Source: Jatrophihabitans endophyticus
GTDB taxonomy: Bacteria; Actinomycetota; Actinomycetes; Mycobacteriales; Jatrophihabitantaceae
Length of the DNA stretch: 64,000 nucleotides
Reading direction: 5' to 3'
Assembly (NCBI RefSeq): GCF_900129455.1
Contig: NZ_FQVU01000005.1
Span: forward strand, 310,001 to 374,000
A program made the position numbers and the translations under genes. Shown in pieces: positions 15,354 through 23,857 of this stretch (positions are counted from its first letter, which is position 1; each line of letters opens with the position of its first letter). The notes beneath the pieces are model-generated. The model searched no databases. It worked only from the letters and a program-made list of their open reading frames with translations, and had not been told where the DNA came from.

Positions 15354-16877
15354 ATGACCGGCGAAGTGCATGACCTGACGGCCGCTGACCTGCTGCCGGA
15401 GCTGAACACACTCCGGAAATCGGGACTGGCGAACCCAGACCTGGTCGCCGTGGCCAACCTGACACGACTGTCCGTCGAAGCGGGCTTCGGCGCCGAGGGT
15501 GAACCGACGGTTCTCGGTCTGCAGAACTACCTCCGAGCCGCCGTCGGCTTGATCGACAACGACTCCCTGAGTAGCTCGGCGGCGCACTTGTTCGGGCTCA
15601 GTGGCGTAGTAGCCCCGAACACCCCACTCAAGCAGCGGACTGCGGCGGCCATGAACCAGCGAGGCATCAAGTACCGGGCGTACACCGGTAAGCCGCAGTC
15701 CGAAGACCTCGAGATGGTCGCCAGCTCCCTGATCTCGCTACATCGGGTCACGCGGCAGCGGATGCGAGAGCAACAGCGCCGGCTGTCCGGGCTACCACCA
15801 ACGCCAGACCTGTACCTCGACGATGCCCCCGAGGCTGTTGTGAGTGTGCTCGGCGATCGTCCGCCGTTGGAGTGGTTGGGCGCGCGTCAAGAGAAGTGCG
15901 CTGAACTCTGGTCAGCGCTGTTGAGGGCGCGCGACAACGCGCTGACAGGTATCGGTGAACCACCTGACAAGCTCTGCATTTTCGCCAGCGGGTCCTATGG
16001 TCGCGAGGAAGCGATGGAGTTCAGCGACCTCGACCTGTTCCTCGTTCACGATGCACCGGGCGGAGACTCGAAACGCCATGGGCGCCTCGACAAGTTTGAG
16101 CTCGGCCGGGCGCTGACCGTCATCGACCACGCTCGGATGGCGCTCGGTATCCAGCGCTTCTCGCAAGGTGGCTACTACCAAGAGCCGCAGTCCTTCCGCC
16201 AGATGCTCGTGCCTGGCGAACGGCAGCAGGAGGAGCGCTCGACATTGACGACGGCGCGGTCGCTGCTGCTGGCAAATAGCCGATGCTTCGTCAACCCAGA
16301 GCTGTACGCCGAAATGCGTGAGCTCGCGATGAACGACTACTGGCGGGATCCAACTGGCAATAAGGCCCGACGGCTCGTTCCGTCATTTCTCATCAACGAT
16401 CTCCGCAGGTTGTGGTTGACCATGCTAGTCGACTTTGAGCACTTCTTTCCGAAGGAGAGTTCAGGTGGCCGACCTGTCTCCGGGATTGACCGGCGGATCG
16501 CGGGCTTGAAGTTGGGCTTGCCGCAGCAGCTCGGGTGCTATACGCCGATCTTGGGACTTCTTGAGCAATGCACGACCGTTGGAATCGACCGAGCGAGCGC
16601 GGAAGAAGTCCTGAATATGACCACACGCCAGCGACTCGACATGCTCGCTGAGTCGTCCGACCATACGATTGCAAGCGCGGCGAGCGCACTACGCACCTTG
16701 TACGCGCAATATCTCGCTTTTAGTTGGTGCGACAAAGAGGAAATGGCTGATCGAGTTGACCGGCAAGACTGGTACGCGATCAAAGGCCACTTCAACCGCG
16801 CACACAACCTCATCTTGCTAATGCTATGGACATATAACGCCAGAATACCTGAAGTCGCTCGATTTGCTCTTGTCTAG
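15354..16877 (+). CDS. DUF294/GlnD-like nucleotidyltransferase with an N-terminal adaptor-like module
   Basis: 507 residues from ATG 15354 (AGGGGG upstream). The nucleotidyltransferase motif GSYGREE followed by SDLDLF lies at about residues 212-230, giving the Gly-Ser and two-Asp pattern of polymerase-beta-fold enzymes, here of the DUF294/GlnD kind. The first ~135 residues resemble a helical module common in actinobacterial defence and signalling proteins (SSAAHLFGL, then LKQRTAAAMNQRG). The C-terminal ~250 residues are helical, with no named domain. Substrate unknown: it could modify a protein or RNA, or act as a toxin. It starts the defence-like block, on the opposite strand to the transfer genes. 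Confidence 0.7.
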   Translation: MTGEVHDLTAADLLPELNTLRKSGLANPDLVAVANLTRLSVEAGFGAEGEPTVLGLQNYLRAAVGLIDNDSLSSSAAHLFGLSGVVAPNTPLKQRTAAAMNQRGIKYRAYTGKPQSEDLEMVASSLISLHRVTRQRMREQQRRLSGLPPTPDLYLDDAPEAVVSVLGDRPPLEWLGARQEKCAELWSALLRARDNALTGIGEPPDKLCIFASGSYGREEAMEFSDLDLFLVHDAPGGDSKRHGRLDKFELGRALTVIDHARMALGIQRFSQGGYYQEPQSFRQMLVPGERQQEERSTLTTARSLLLANSRCFVNPELYAEMRELAMNDYWRDPTGNKARRLVPSFLINDLRRLWLTMLVDFEHFFPKESSGGRPVSGIDRRIAGLKLGLPQQLGCYTPILGLLEQCTTVGIDRASAEEVLNMTTRQRLDMLAESSDHTIASAASALRTLYAQYLAFSWCDKEEMADRVDRQDWYAIKGHFNRAHNLILLMLWTYNARIPEVARFALV

Positions 16878-16918
16878 AGCTAACGTGATGCTCATACTGA
16901 ATATACGAAAGGACGGTG

Positions 16919-17185
16919 ATGAAAATTGACGGCTCGGGAAATCTAGCGCGGGAACTTCGACAGCTCGCTGGCGACGTACATATTAGGCGCGACCTCGAAG
17001 AAAGCGAGTTCGACAGGACTCGTTTAGCTAATCTCGGCGAACTTCTTCTCATCGCGGCAGACATGGCGGCGGACCTTGACGGGATTTCGACCAGCAGCGA
17101 TTACCCGTCGGAGGTTGTAGACGAGTGGTTCGATGACATCGTGTACCGAGAGTTTCCAGACGGCACAGAGGGCCAGTCGGGATGA
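16919..17185 (+). CDS. small acidic hypothetical protein
   Basis: 88 residues, rich in Asp and Glu, helical, no membrane segment. ATG 16919 follows AAAGGA by five bases; the GTG one codon earlier is too close. It lies 41 bases after the nucleotidyltransferase on the same strand and may be its partner or antitoxin (inference from position and acidity). No family recognised. Confidence 0.55.
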   Translation: MKIDGSGNLARELRQLAGDVHIRRDLEESEFDRTRLANLGELLLIAADMAADLDGISTSSDYPSEVVDEWFDDIVYREFPDGTEGQSG

Positions 17186-17232
17186 GGCACAAGTCTGCGT
17201 TTCGGTACGGCCGCGCCGAAGCTGGGTTGCGC

Positions 17233-17238
17233 TATAAT
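17233..17238 (+). promoter_or_regulatory. -10 box of a leaderless transcript for the CBASS-like pair
   Basis: A perfect TATAAT ends eight bases before the ATG at 17247, and no ribosome site stands between. Transcription would start at or next to the ATG, so the mRNA is probably leaderless. No good -35 box is seen 16-18 bases upstream. Confidence 0.55.
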
Positions 17239-17246
17239 TAGAACAT

Positions 17247-17810
17247 ATGATCGATATTCAGGATCGGGAGACCGCAGTGTCCAACTTGATTCCGACCGGA
17301 CTATCGGCTGACATGCAGCCGATCGCTGCAGAGGTGGACCGGATCCATGAAAGTGCTCTCTGGAGTGCCCAAGGACAGTTCGAGCAGATGAAACTCTGGC
17401 GCGCTATGAATATGGTGCTCGGTGTGCCGGCGTCGGTCTTAGCCGCGATCGCAGGTGGCACCGGACTGGCTGCGGATGGCAAGACCTCACTGCCTGGAGT
17501 GGTTGCCTTGGTTGCAGCGGGTTTCGGTGCGGCGCTCACGGCTTTGAACCCTTCGCGCCGAGTCTCGTCCGCTCAGGCAGCGGCCAACGCGTATCTCGGC
17601 ATTCAGACAACTGCACGCCAGCTTCTGACCATTCGACTACTGACGGCTACGCAGGAAGAAGCACTTGATGAGCTAGCGACGCTCACGGCTCGCCGAGATG
17701 ATGTGACAGCTACGGCCGACCCGCCCAGTACCTACGCGTACTGGAGGTCAAGACGGAACATCGAGAAGACCGGTGGCCAGAGCTACGAGACGGACAAGGT
17801 GGAGGGGTAG
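17247..17810 (+). CDS. SLATT-domain membrane effector (CBASS-like)
   Basis: 187 residues. An N-terminal helix (about 25-50) is followed by two transmembrane helices (about 57-75 and 84-105), then a cytoplasmic helix (SSAQAAANAYLGIQTTARQLL) and a charged tail. This layout and the coupling to a CD-NTase gene two bases downstream match the SLATT two-helix family, predicted to form pores that kill the infected cell when activated by a nucleotide signal. No separate signal-binding domain is visible, so the signal would have to be sensed by the SLATT domain itself. Confidence 0.75.
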   Translation: MIDIQDRETAVSNLIPTGLSADMQPIAAEVDRIHESALWSAQGQFEQMKLWRAMNMVLGVPASVLAAIAGGTGLAADGKTSLPGVVALVAAGFGAALTALNPSRRVSSAQAAANAYLGIQTTARQLLTIRLLTATQEEALDELATLTARRDDVTATADPPSTYAYWRSRRNIEKTGGQSYETDKVEG

Positions 17811-17812
17811 AG

Positions 17813-18682
17813 ATGGCGCGGACTGCTGCGGAAGGCTTCGAGACGTTTCTTGGACGGCTGACGCCATCAGAAAGTGAACGAGAGAAGGCCTCATCGCATC
17901 GCGCTTCGATCTACGCCAAGCTCGACGACCGATTCGGGCTATACCGCATGTTCGAGAGTGGCTCGTTCAAGCACGGTACCGGCGTGAGCGGAAAGAGCGA
18001 TGTCGATTTTTTCGTGTCACTGAAAACTTCTCGACCCTCACTTGCATCGAGCACGCTCACGTCCGTCAAGAACGCGCTCCAGGATCGGTTCCCAAGCACG
18101 TATATTCACACGTCACGTCCGGGAGTTGTCTTGGAGTTTGGTGGCGGCTATGAACGTGTCGAGGTGATCCCGGCCTATGCTCAGGAGAAACTGAGTGACG
18201 GATCGATGCGCTTCAAGATTCCTGGCGTGACCTCAGAATGGCTTGACTCGACCCCCGAAGCGCACTTTGGGTACGTCAATGACTCCAACTCACTGCCTCG
18301 CAGGGGTGCTGCCAAGTCGCTCGCCCGACTTGCGAAAGCTTGGAAGTACTACCGCAACGTGCCGATCTCATCGTTCTACCTAGAGATGCGCGCCGCCTCG
18401 TACATGCGTGCGCAGACATACCTGGACTGGCCCCTCGATCTTTACTATTTTCTCAACTCGCTGCAGAGCCACGAACTTGCAGCAATGAACGATCCAACGG
18501 GAAACACGGGTCGGATTGAGCCGTGTTCGTCCACGACGAACAAGATCGATGCGAAGTCAAAGCTCGATACGGCCGTCAACCGAGCGTTGCGTGCGAAGGA
18601 CTATTACAAGGACGGCCGAATTCGTGACGCGTTCGACGCGTGGGACTTGCTCTTCAATGGCAATTTTCCTGCGTATTACTGA
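17813..18682 (+). CDS. CD-NTase/SMODS-type nucleotidyltransferase (CBASS-like)
   Basis: 289 residues. The catalytic core has GSFKHGT at about residue 49 and the metal-binding DVDFF at about residue 63; the third acidic site is probably Glu in VEVIPAY near residue 122. These fit cGAS/DncV-like enzymes that make cyclic nucleotide signals on phage infection. At 289 residues it is short, close to the minimal core. It lies two bases after the SLATT effector gene, forming a two-gene system without the Cap2/Cap3 accessory genes. The product nucleotide cannot be predicted from the sequence. Confidence 0.8.
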   Translation: MARTAAEGFETFLGRLTPSESEREKASSHRASIYAKLDDRFGLYRMFESGSFKHGTGVSGKSDVDFFVSLKTSRPSLASSTLTSVKNALQDRFPSTYIHTSRPGVVLEFGGGYERVEVIPAYAQEKLSDGSMRFKIPGVTSEWLDSTPEAHFGYVNDSNSLPRRGAAKSLARLAKAWKYYRNVPISSFYLEMRAASYMRAQTYLDWPLDLYYFLNSLQSHELAAMNDPTGNTGRIEPCSSTTNKIDAKSKLDTAVNRALRAKDYYKDGRIRDAFDAWDLLFNGNFPAYY

Positions 18683-18745
18683 CAGGGTGCGATCTCCTCG
18701 GGACTCTGCGGCTAGCCCATTAGTTCAGGGTGCACCTTGGAGCGG

Positions 18746-19657
18746 ATGTCCTGGATGATAATCGAAGAAAGCGCACCTATTTCGACTGGTCGCAGCTCTG
18801 CTGGGCGCCGAGACTTGATAAGTCGCAGGACACGGGACGCCGTACGCGACCAGATGAGCGGCACGGTGCTCCGCGAGATCGACGAGATGTGGCAGGACGA
18901 GTTGTTCGCGCCACCGCTCCCAGACGACACATACCCGGAGCCGGTTGGGGGTCAACGGGTAACGCATTTCCAGGCGTACCTCAATCAGGTGGATTGGACC
19001 GACAGCGGTCACGTCAGTCGTGCCCTGCGCGTGTTCGAGGTCGCGCTGCACTACTTGTTCGTCCCAAGATCAGACTGGACTCCGCCGGCGGAGCTGATGA
19101 CCCGCTTGCGACGTCTATTCGCACGAGACGGCTACACCCTCAACGACGATGGCCGCATCACCGGCGGACCGCCGCAGGTGATTGAGCAGGACTTGCTCGC
19201 GAACCTGCAGGACGCCGCTGTCATCCAAGAGCACCTCGCTCGCATTACCTCCGCACTAGAGCGCGACGACCCGGCGCAGGTGATCGGCTCCGCGAAGGAG
19301 CTGATCGAAAGCACCGCGAAGCTTGTGCTGCGCGAGCGAGACGTCGAGTACACCGACGCCGAGGATGTGCCCGCGCTCGTCTCGAAGGCTCACACGGCCC
19401 TGGGTTTGCACCCTGCTGCACACAGTGCTGGGCCTGACGGCTCAGATGCCGTCAAGAAGGTGCTGGGCGCTTCGCTCACCGTAACTACCGGTGTAGCGGA
19501 GCTACGTAACCGCGGCTTTGGTACCGGGCACGGGCCCGGGGAGGTACGCACCGGGCTGAGCTCCAGGCACTCGCGACTCGCTGTGAACGCCGCGCGGCTT
19601 TGGTGCGAGTTCATGCTGGATACTCTGTCGGACCCGGCAGCGCCGTGGCGGCGCTAG
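18746..19657 (+). CDS. abortive-infection C-terminal (Abi_C) domain protein
   Basis: About 303 residues; ATG 18746 is chosen, with other ATG/TTG starts nearby. The C-terminal ~130 residues carry the Abi_C pattern: a helix with SAKELIESTAKLVL, then a late ELRNRGFGTGHG motif and an Arg-rich helix. The N-terminal part (about 1-170) is helical and not assigned. Abi_C proteins are linked to phage-triggered growth arrest. It lies 63 bases after the CD-NTase on the same strand and may be transcribed with it. Confidence 0.7.
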   Translation: MSWMIIEESAPISTGRSSAGRRDLISRRTRDAVRDQMSGTVLREIDEMWQDELFAPPLPDDTYPEPVGGQRVTHFQAYLNQVDWTDSGHVSRALRVFEVALHYLFVPRSDWTPPAELMTRLRRLFARDGYTLNDDGRITGGPPQVIEQDLLANLQDAAVIQEHLARITSALERDDPAQVIGSAKELIESTAKLVLRERDVEYTDAEDVPALVSKAHTALGLHPAAHSAGPDGSDAVKKVLGASLTVTTGVAELRNRGFGTGHGPGEVRTGLSSRHSRLAVNAARLWCEFMLDTLSDPAAPWRR

Positions 19658-19663
19658 GTTCCC

Positions 19664-20416
19664 TCAGTTGGTCACCGAGGCGTGCCGCGGTGGCATGGCG
19701 TCCCATGTGCGCCCGTCCAGTTCGCGGCCACGTGCCTTCGGTCGGATGCCGCCCCACTGCTTGAAAAAAAAGGCCGTGTCGGACGCTGCGCACTGGTCAC
19801 GCAGCGAGCGGACCCAATCTGGATTGATCGGCCGGTGGCCCCGTCCGGACTCGCCACCCACGATCAACCAGTCGATGCCGCTGAGATCAAGCTGGAGCGG
19901 TCCAAGCAGCGGCTCAGCGGAGATAAACCGGATGGCCGCTGGCACCAGAATCAATTCGTCGAGCCGCCACGCCTGCTCTTGCGCCTCGATGGAAGTCCCG
20001 ATCCACACGTTGCTTGGCCAGGGGAGCTCTTCAGCCATGCGGCGGAGACGCTTGGGGCGCTTGGTGAGCAACTGGTAGGTGTGCTGTGGCGTGTTCACCA
20101 TGACGTCGAAGACCCGGTGAATGAACTGGTCTGGCACCCGCGCGTGCCAGAGGTCCGACATGCTGTTGACGAAGACAGTCCGCGGTGTGGACCAGCGAGT
20201 GGGAAGCGCAAGCGCGTCCTCGTGCAACGCCACGCCGAAACCGGGCCCACTGGTACGAGGGTCTCCATCGACCTGATACTTCGGGTTACCCATCGCCTTC
20301 AACCGCTTGGCGAGGGTCAGGGCGTAGCAGTTGTCGCACCCGGCCGTGATGCGATCACAACCGGTGGTCGGGTTCCAGGTGGCCTCAGTCCACTCGATCG
20401 AGCTCTTGTCTGCCAC
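19664..20416 (-). CDS. DUF5131 (phage Gp37/Gp68-like) three-cysteine protein
   Basis: 250 residues from GTG 20416 (the frame is open further upstream). The N-terminal WTEATWNPTTGC followed by C-x6-C-x2-C (CDRITAGCDNC) gives the three-cysteine motif of this family, resembling an iron-sulfur ligand set. Later parts include FVNSMSDLWH and TKRPKRL, typical of Gp37/Gp68-like proteins. Biochemical role not established. It is divergent from the TcmP gene, its usual neighbour. Confidence 0.82.
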   Translation of the reverse strand: MADKSSIEWTEATWNPTTGCDRITAGCDNCYALTLAKRLKAMGNPKYQVDGDPRTSGPGFGVALHEDALALPTRWSTPRTVFVNSMSDLWHARVPDQFIHRVFDVMVNTPQHTYQLLTKRPKRLRRMAEELPWPSNVWIGTSIEAQEQAWRLDELILVPAAIRFISAEPLLGPLQLDLSGIDWLIVGGESGRGHRPINPDWVRSLRDQCAASDTAFFFKQWGGIRPKARGRELDGRTWDAMPPRHASVTN

Positions 20417-20535
20417 AGATGCAGCGTACGACGGCAGTCCGACAAAGTGGCGGACATGCGCAGCCGCTTCGTTGTGCCGTGCTCGCTCGCCACCTACGCT
20501 CGGCCCCCTGATCGATCTGGGAGGGCTTACTTCGG

Positions 20536-21648
20536 ATGCCGCCACGTAAACGCAAACCTGTCGAGCTGTGGGACCGCCCGCCGCACACCGGCGCCAAGCA
20601 CGACTTGCTTCGCTCCTATCTCGGCGCCTGGTTCCCGATCATGGCGAAGTACAACGGACGGGTCCTGTACTACGACGCCTTCGGTGGCCCCGGCAAATAC
20701 AGGGGTGGAGAACCCGGCTCACCACTCATCGCGCTACAGACCTTGGTCGAGCACAGCCACTTCGCTTCCATGTCCGGCACCCAGTTCGTCTTTTTGATCA
20801 ACGAGCAAGACTCTGGATGCGCCGAACACCTCGAGGCTGAGATCGAAGCGTTCAAGGCCGCCCACCAGCCTTGGCCGTCGAACGTGGTCATACAGGTGAA
20901 CAACGAAACCTTCGTCGACCTGACGACGAGCATGATCGACGACTTTGATGAGCGCGCCGTGAAGATGGCACCGACCTTCGCCTTCGTCGATCCGGTGGGT
21001 GTCAAAGAGACGCCCATGGCAGTGCTGGCGCGGCTCTCCAACTACCCCAAAGCGGAAATGCTCGTCTACTTCGCGCATGAGTTCGTGGTCCGCTTCTGCA
21101 GCAGCGGCGAGGTCGACGAACGGTTGGACGACCTCTTCGGCACGGATGAATACAAGGCTGGCGGCGACCTCACCGGGCGGCGTCGCAGCCAGTTCATACA
21201 CGATCTCTACAAGCGGCAGCTGCACGATGTTTGCGAGTTCCCGTACATACAGAGCTTCGAGATGTGGGACGGCCGTGGAAAGCGGCTGTACGACCTCTAC
21301 TACTGCACGCATGACACCACCGGTCTGGACCGCATGAAGGCGGCGATGTGGAAGGTGGCGCCGTCGGGCGACTTCAGCTTCCGCGATCGGTTCGCGGACC
21401 AAGACGTGATCTTCGCGGAGACTCCGGACACGGGCCCGCTCCGGCAAGAGCTGCTTGATCACTTCCGGGGTCGAACCGTGACGATCCAGGAAGTCATCGA
21501 TCACGTCGTCGCCGAAACCCCCTACACCAGCTCACACGTCAAGCGTCTGACGCTCGCACCGATGCAGCACGACGGACTGATTTCGAGTCCAAACCAGAAG
21601 CGCGCCCGACAGTTTCCTGACGGCACGCTCATCCAATTCCCTGACTAA
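20536..21648 (+). CDS. tcmP: three-Cys-motif partner protein TcmP
   Basis: 370 residues, ATG 20536. Features recognised: an early KHDLLRSYLGAWFPI and YYDAFGGPGKY, and a later FAFVDPVG segment, typical of the family that accompanies three-cysteine DUF5131 proteins. The C-terminal ~70 residues resemble a winged helix (VTIQEVIDHV). The pair recurs on mobile elements; its function is unknown to me, and a defence or DNA-modification role is only inferred from context. It ends five bases before the convergent TetR gene. Confidence 0.82.
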   Translation: MPPRKRKPVELWDRPPHTGAKHDLLRSYLGAWFPIMAKYNGRVLYYDAFGGPGKYRGGEPGSPLIALQTLVEHSHFASMSGTQFVFLINEQDSGCAEHLEAEIEAFKAAHQPWPSNVVIQVNNETFVDLTTSMIDDFDERAVKMAPTFAFVDPVGVKETPMAVLARLSNYPKAEMLVYFAHEFVVRFCSSGEVDERLDDLFGTDEYKAGGDLTGRRRSQFIHDLYKRQLHDVCEFPYIQSFEMWDGRGKRLYDLYYCTHDTTGLDRMKAAMWKVAPSGDFSFRDRFADQDVIFAETPDTGPLRQELLDHFRGRTVTIQEVIDHVVAETPYTSSHVKRLTLAPMQHDGLISSPNQKRARQFPDGTLIQFPD

Positions 21649-21653
21649 TCCGT

Positions 21654-22325
21654 TCAGCCTAGAAGTTCTCCGGGTGGAGACGATCTCGCACGCGTCATAG
21701 CCTGATGTGTCTGCCTGGGCGTCAGCGGCTTGACCGGCAGATCAGAAGCGGCGCCCCCAGCGCGGATGCCATCGAGCATCATGACTAGATAGCGCCGATA
21801 GAGCTCTGGTGCGACGTCGCGTGTCTGCTCCATGATCGCGGAGAGCCCGAGCTGTAGAAAGATGAGATCGCTCTGGTCGAAGTCCGAACGGACGACCCGC
21901 TGCTCCTTCGCCTTTACTACCAGCTCGGTCAGTAACGGAGCGATCCGGTCCCGGACTTCGGCGACACGGGTGTCTCCGAGTGAGCGGTCGTTCATGATTT
22001 CGTCGAGGCCCCTGTCGCCGTAGCGCAGATGCAGAGCCTGGCTGAGGTAGAGAACCAGGCCATCCCACGCGTTCGGTTCAGCCAGGGCGCGCCGAGCTTC
22101 GTCCTCGACGAGCTGCAGTCGCTGGTCGAAGAGCGCGTCGATGATCTCTTCTTTGTTTTTGAAACGGCGGTAGGCGGTACCGACGCCGACGCCTGCGTGG
22201 TGCGCGATGTCGTTGAGCGTCACGCCCAGACCGCGCTCAGCGAAGAGGTCGCTTGCAGCAACTAGCAGACGCTCGCGGTTCTCCGCTGCGTCCTTCCGTA
22301 GTCCTCGATCAAGCCGAGCTGCCAT
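21654..22325 (-). CDS. TetR-family repressor of the efflux/oxidoreductase operon
   Basis: 223 residues with a TetR HTH at about residues 15-62 (LNDIAHHAGVGVGTAYRRFKNKEEII) and a C-terminal ligand domain of usual length. It is divergent from the MFS gene, and two 17-bp operators of the form CGGAT-n7-ATCCG lie between them. Expected to repress both genes until a ligand, probably a substrate of the MFS pump or the operon enzymes, releases it. Confidence 0.9.
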   Translation of the reverse strand: MAARLDRGLRKDAAENRERLLVAASDLFAERGLGVTLNDIAHHAGVGVGTAYRRFKNKEEIIDALFDQRLQLVEDEARRALAEPNAWDGLVLYLSQALHLRYGDRGLDEIMNDRSLGDTRVAEVRDRIAPLLTELVVKAKEQRVVRSDFDQSDLIFLQLGLSAIMEQTRDVAPELYRRYLVMMLDGIRAGGAASDLPVKPLTPRQTHQAMTRARSSPPGELLG

Positions 22326-22334
22326 GCCTCCATC

Positions 22335-22404
22335 GTAGCACGTAAACGGATTGACCGTATCCGCATACGTGCTACAGTAGATGTAAGCGGATACAAGTTA
22401 TCCG
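22335..22404. promoter_or_regulatory. TetR operators and promoter in the divergent region
   Basis: Two 17-bp dyads, CGGATTGACCGTATCCG (22347-22363) and CGGATACAAGTTATCCG (22388-22404), start 41 bp apart. A larger perfect 10-bp inverted repeat (22335-22344 with 22366-22375) encloses the first. A -35-like TTGACC (22351-22356) and -10-like TACAGT with a 16-base spacer overlap the operator on the plus strand. Confidence 0.75.
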
Positions 22405-22456
22405 GTCACGGGGACGCCTATGCGGCAGCCCCGGTACCAACTGAAAGGAGGGCAGG

Positions 22457-23857
22457 ATGACAGCACAACTCACGCATCAAGCGGCCCGCTCCGAGGCGTC
22501 GACAGGCGCCGCGCGGCCTTCGCTGACGTTGGCGGCCGCGCTACTCGGGTTCTTCATCGTCACGCTCGACGCCGTCGTTGTGAATGTCGCCCTGCCTACG
22601 GTCCAGCAGGACTTCGGCGGCGGGATCGGCGGCCTGCAGTGGGTGGTTGACGGCTACACGTTGATGTTCGCGGCGTTCCTGCTGACCTCTGGCGTGCTGT
22701 CCGATCGCGTCGGCTCGCGCCGCGCCTTCGCCGGTGGCGTCGTGGTCTTCACGCTCGCGTCACTGGCCTGCGGGCTCGCGCCGGGTATCGGCGCATTGGT
22801 CGCCGCGCGCTTCGTCCAGGGCACTGCTGCGGCGGTCATGATGCCCTCGTCGATGGCACTGCTCGGTCAGGCCTACGCCGATCCGCGTGAACGAGCTCGC
22901 GCGGTCGCGCTGTGGGCAATGGGCGGCGCGCTGGCGTCGTCGTCCGGACCCATTCTGGGCGGTCTGTTGACCGAGCTGAGTTGGCGTCTGATCTTCTTGA
23001 TCAACGTCCCCGTCGGCGTTCTGACGCTGCTTCTTGTGCGCAAGATCGCGCCATCGACGCGACGTGCTGCTTCGATCGACTGGGTCGGGCAGACGACCGC
23101 CGTTGTCGCGATGGGTGGGCTCACCTACGGCGCTGTCGAAGCCGGCTCCCAAGGATTTGCACACGCGTCGGTGCTGAGCGCCTTCGGCCTGGCAGTGGTA
23201 GGGATTCTCGGCTTCGCCCTGAGTCAGACCCGCGGCAGGCACCCCATGATCCCGCGGACGCTGCTCGCGAACCGCACCCTGCGCGGCGCGGCAGTCATTG
23301 GCTTCGCCTTCATGGTCGCGTATTACGGGTTGCCCTTCGTCTTCACGCTCTACTTCCAGCAACAACGCGGACTGTCGGCACTCCAGACCGGCGCCTTGTT
23401 CCTGCCGATGATGCTGATCGGTGCTGCCTTGACGCCGCTATCGGCTCGGCTCGTCGAGCGCGTCGGTCATCGGGCTCCTATCGCGGGTGGACTCATCCTC
23501 ATGGCTGTCGGTGCAGTAGCCCTTGCGCTCATGCCCGCAACCGCCCCGCTCGCAGCAGTGTCCGGGCTGCTCATCCTGGTCGGTCTCGGCGGTCCGCTGG
23601 TGATGCCACCAGCCACGGGTGTGCTGCTCAACAGCGTCCACGGCCACCACACCGGCACCGCCAGCGGCGTCTTCAATACCAGTCGGCAGATCGGCGGCGC
23701 GCTCGCGATCGCGGTCTTCGGTGCGCTGCTCGCCGACCGGTCGACGTTCATGCACGGCGCCCGGATGAGCCTGGTCATCGCCGCGGTCGTCACGGTCATC
23801 GCTGCGGGCGTATCCCTACGCCTTCGCAGCTCCGAACAAATGGAGGCATCAGCATGA
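22457..23857 (+). CDS. MFS drug/proton antiporter, DHA2 type
   Basis: 466 residues with about 14 hydrophobic helices. LDAVVVNVALP in helix 1 and LSDRVGSRRA after helix 2 are signatures of the DHA2 multidrug efflux family; QFVQGTAAAV-like residues appear near helix 4. GAAAGGAGGG precedes ATG 22457. Exports toxic compounds from the cytoplasm. First gene of the TetR-controlled operon. Confidence 0.92.
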   Translation: MTAQLTHQAARSEASTGAARPSLTLAAALLGFFIVTLDAVVVNVALPTVQQDFGGGIGGLQWVVDGYTLMFAAFLLTSGVLSDRVGSRRAFAGGVVVFTLASLACGLAPGIGALVAARFVQGTAAAVMMPSSMALLGQAYADPRERARAVALWAMGGALASSSGPILGGLLTELSWRLIFLINVPVGVLTLLLVRKIAPSTRRAASIDWVGQTTAVVAMGGLTYGAVEAGSQGFAHASVLSAFGLAVVGILGFALSQTRGRHPMIPRTLLANRTLRGAAVIGFAFMVAYYGLPFVFTLYFQQQRGLSALQTGALFLPMMLIGAALTPLSARLVERVGHRAPIAGGLILMAVGAVALALMPATAPLAAVSGLLILVGLGGPLVMPPATGVLLNSVHGHHTGTASGVFNTSRQIGGALAIAVFGALLADRSTFMHGARMSLVIAAVVTVIAAGVSLRLRSSEQMEASA

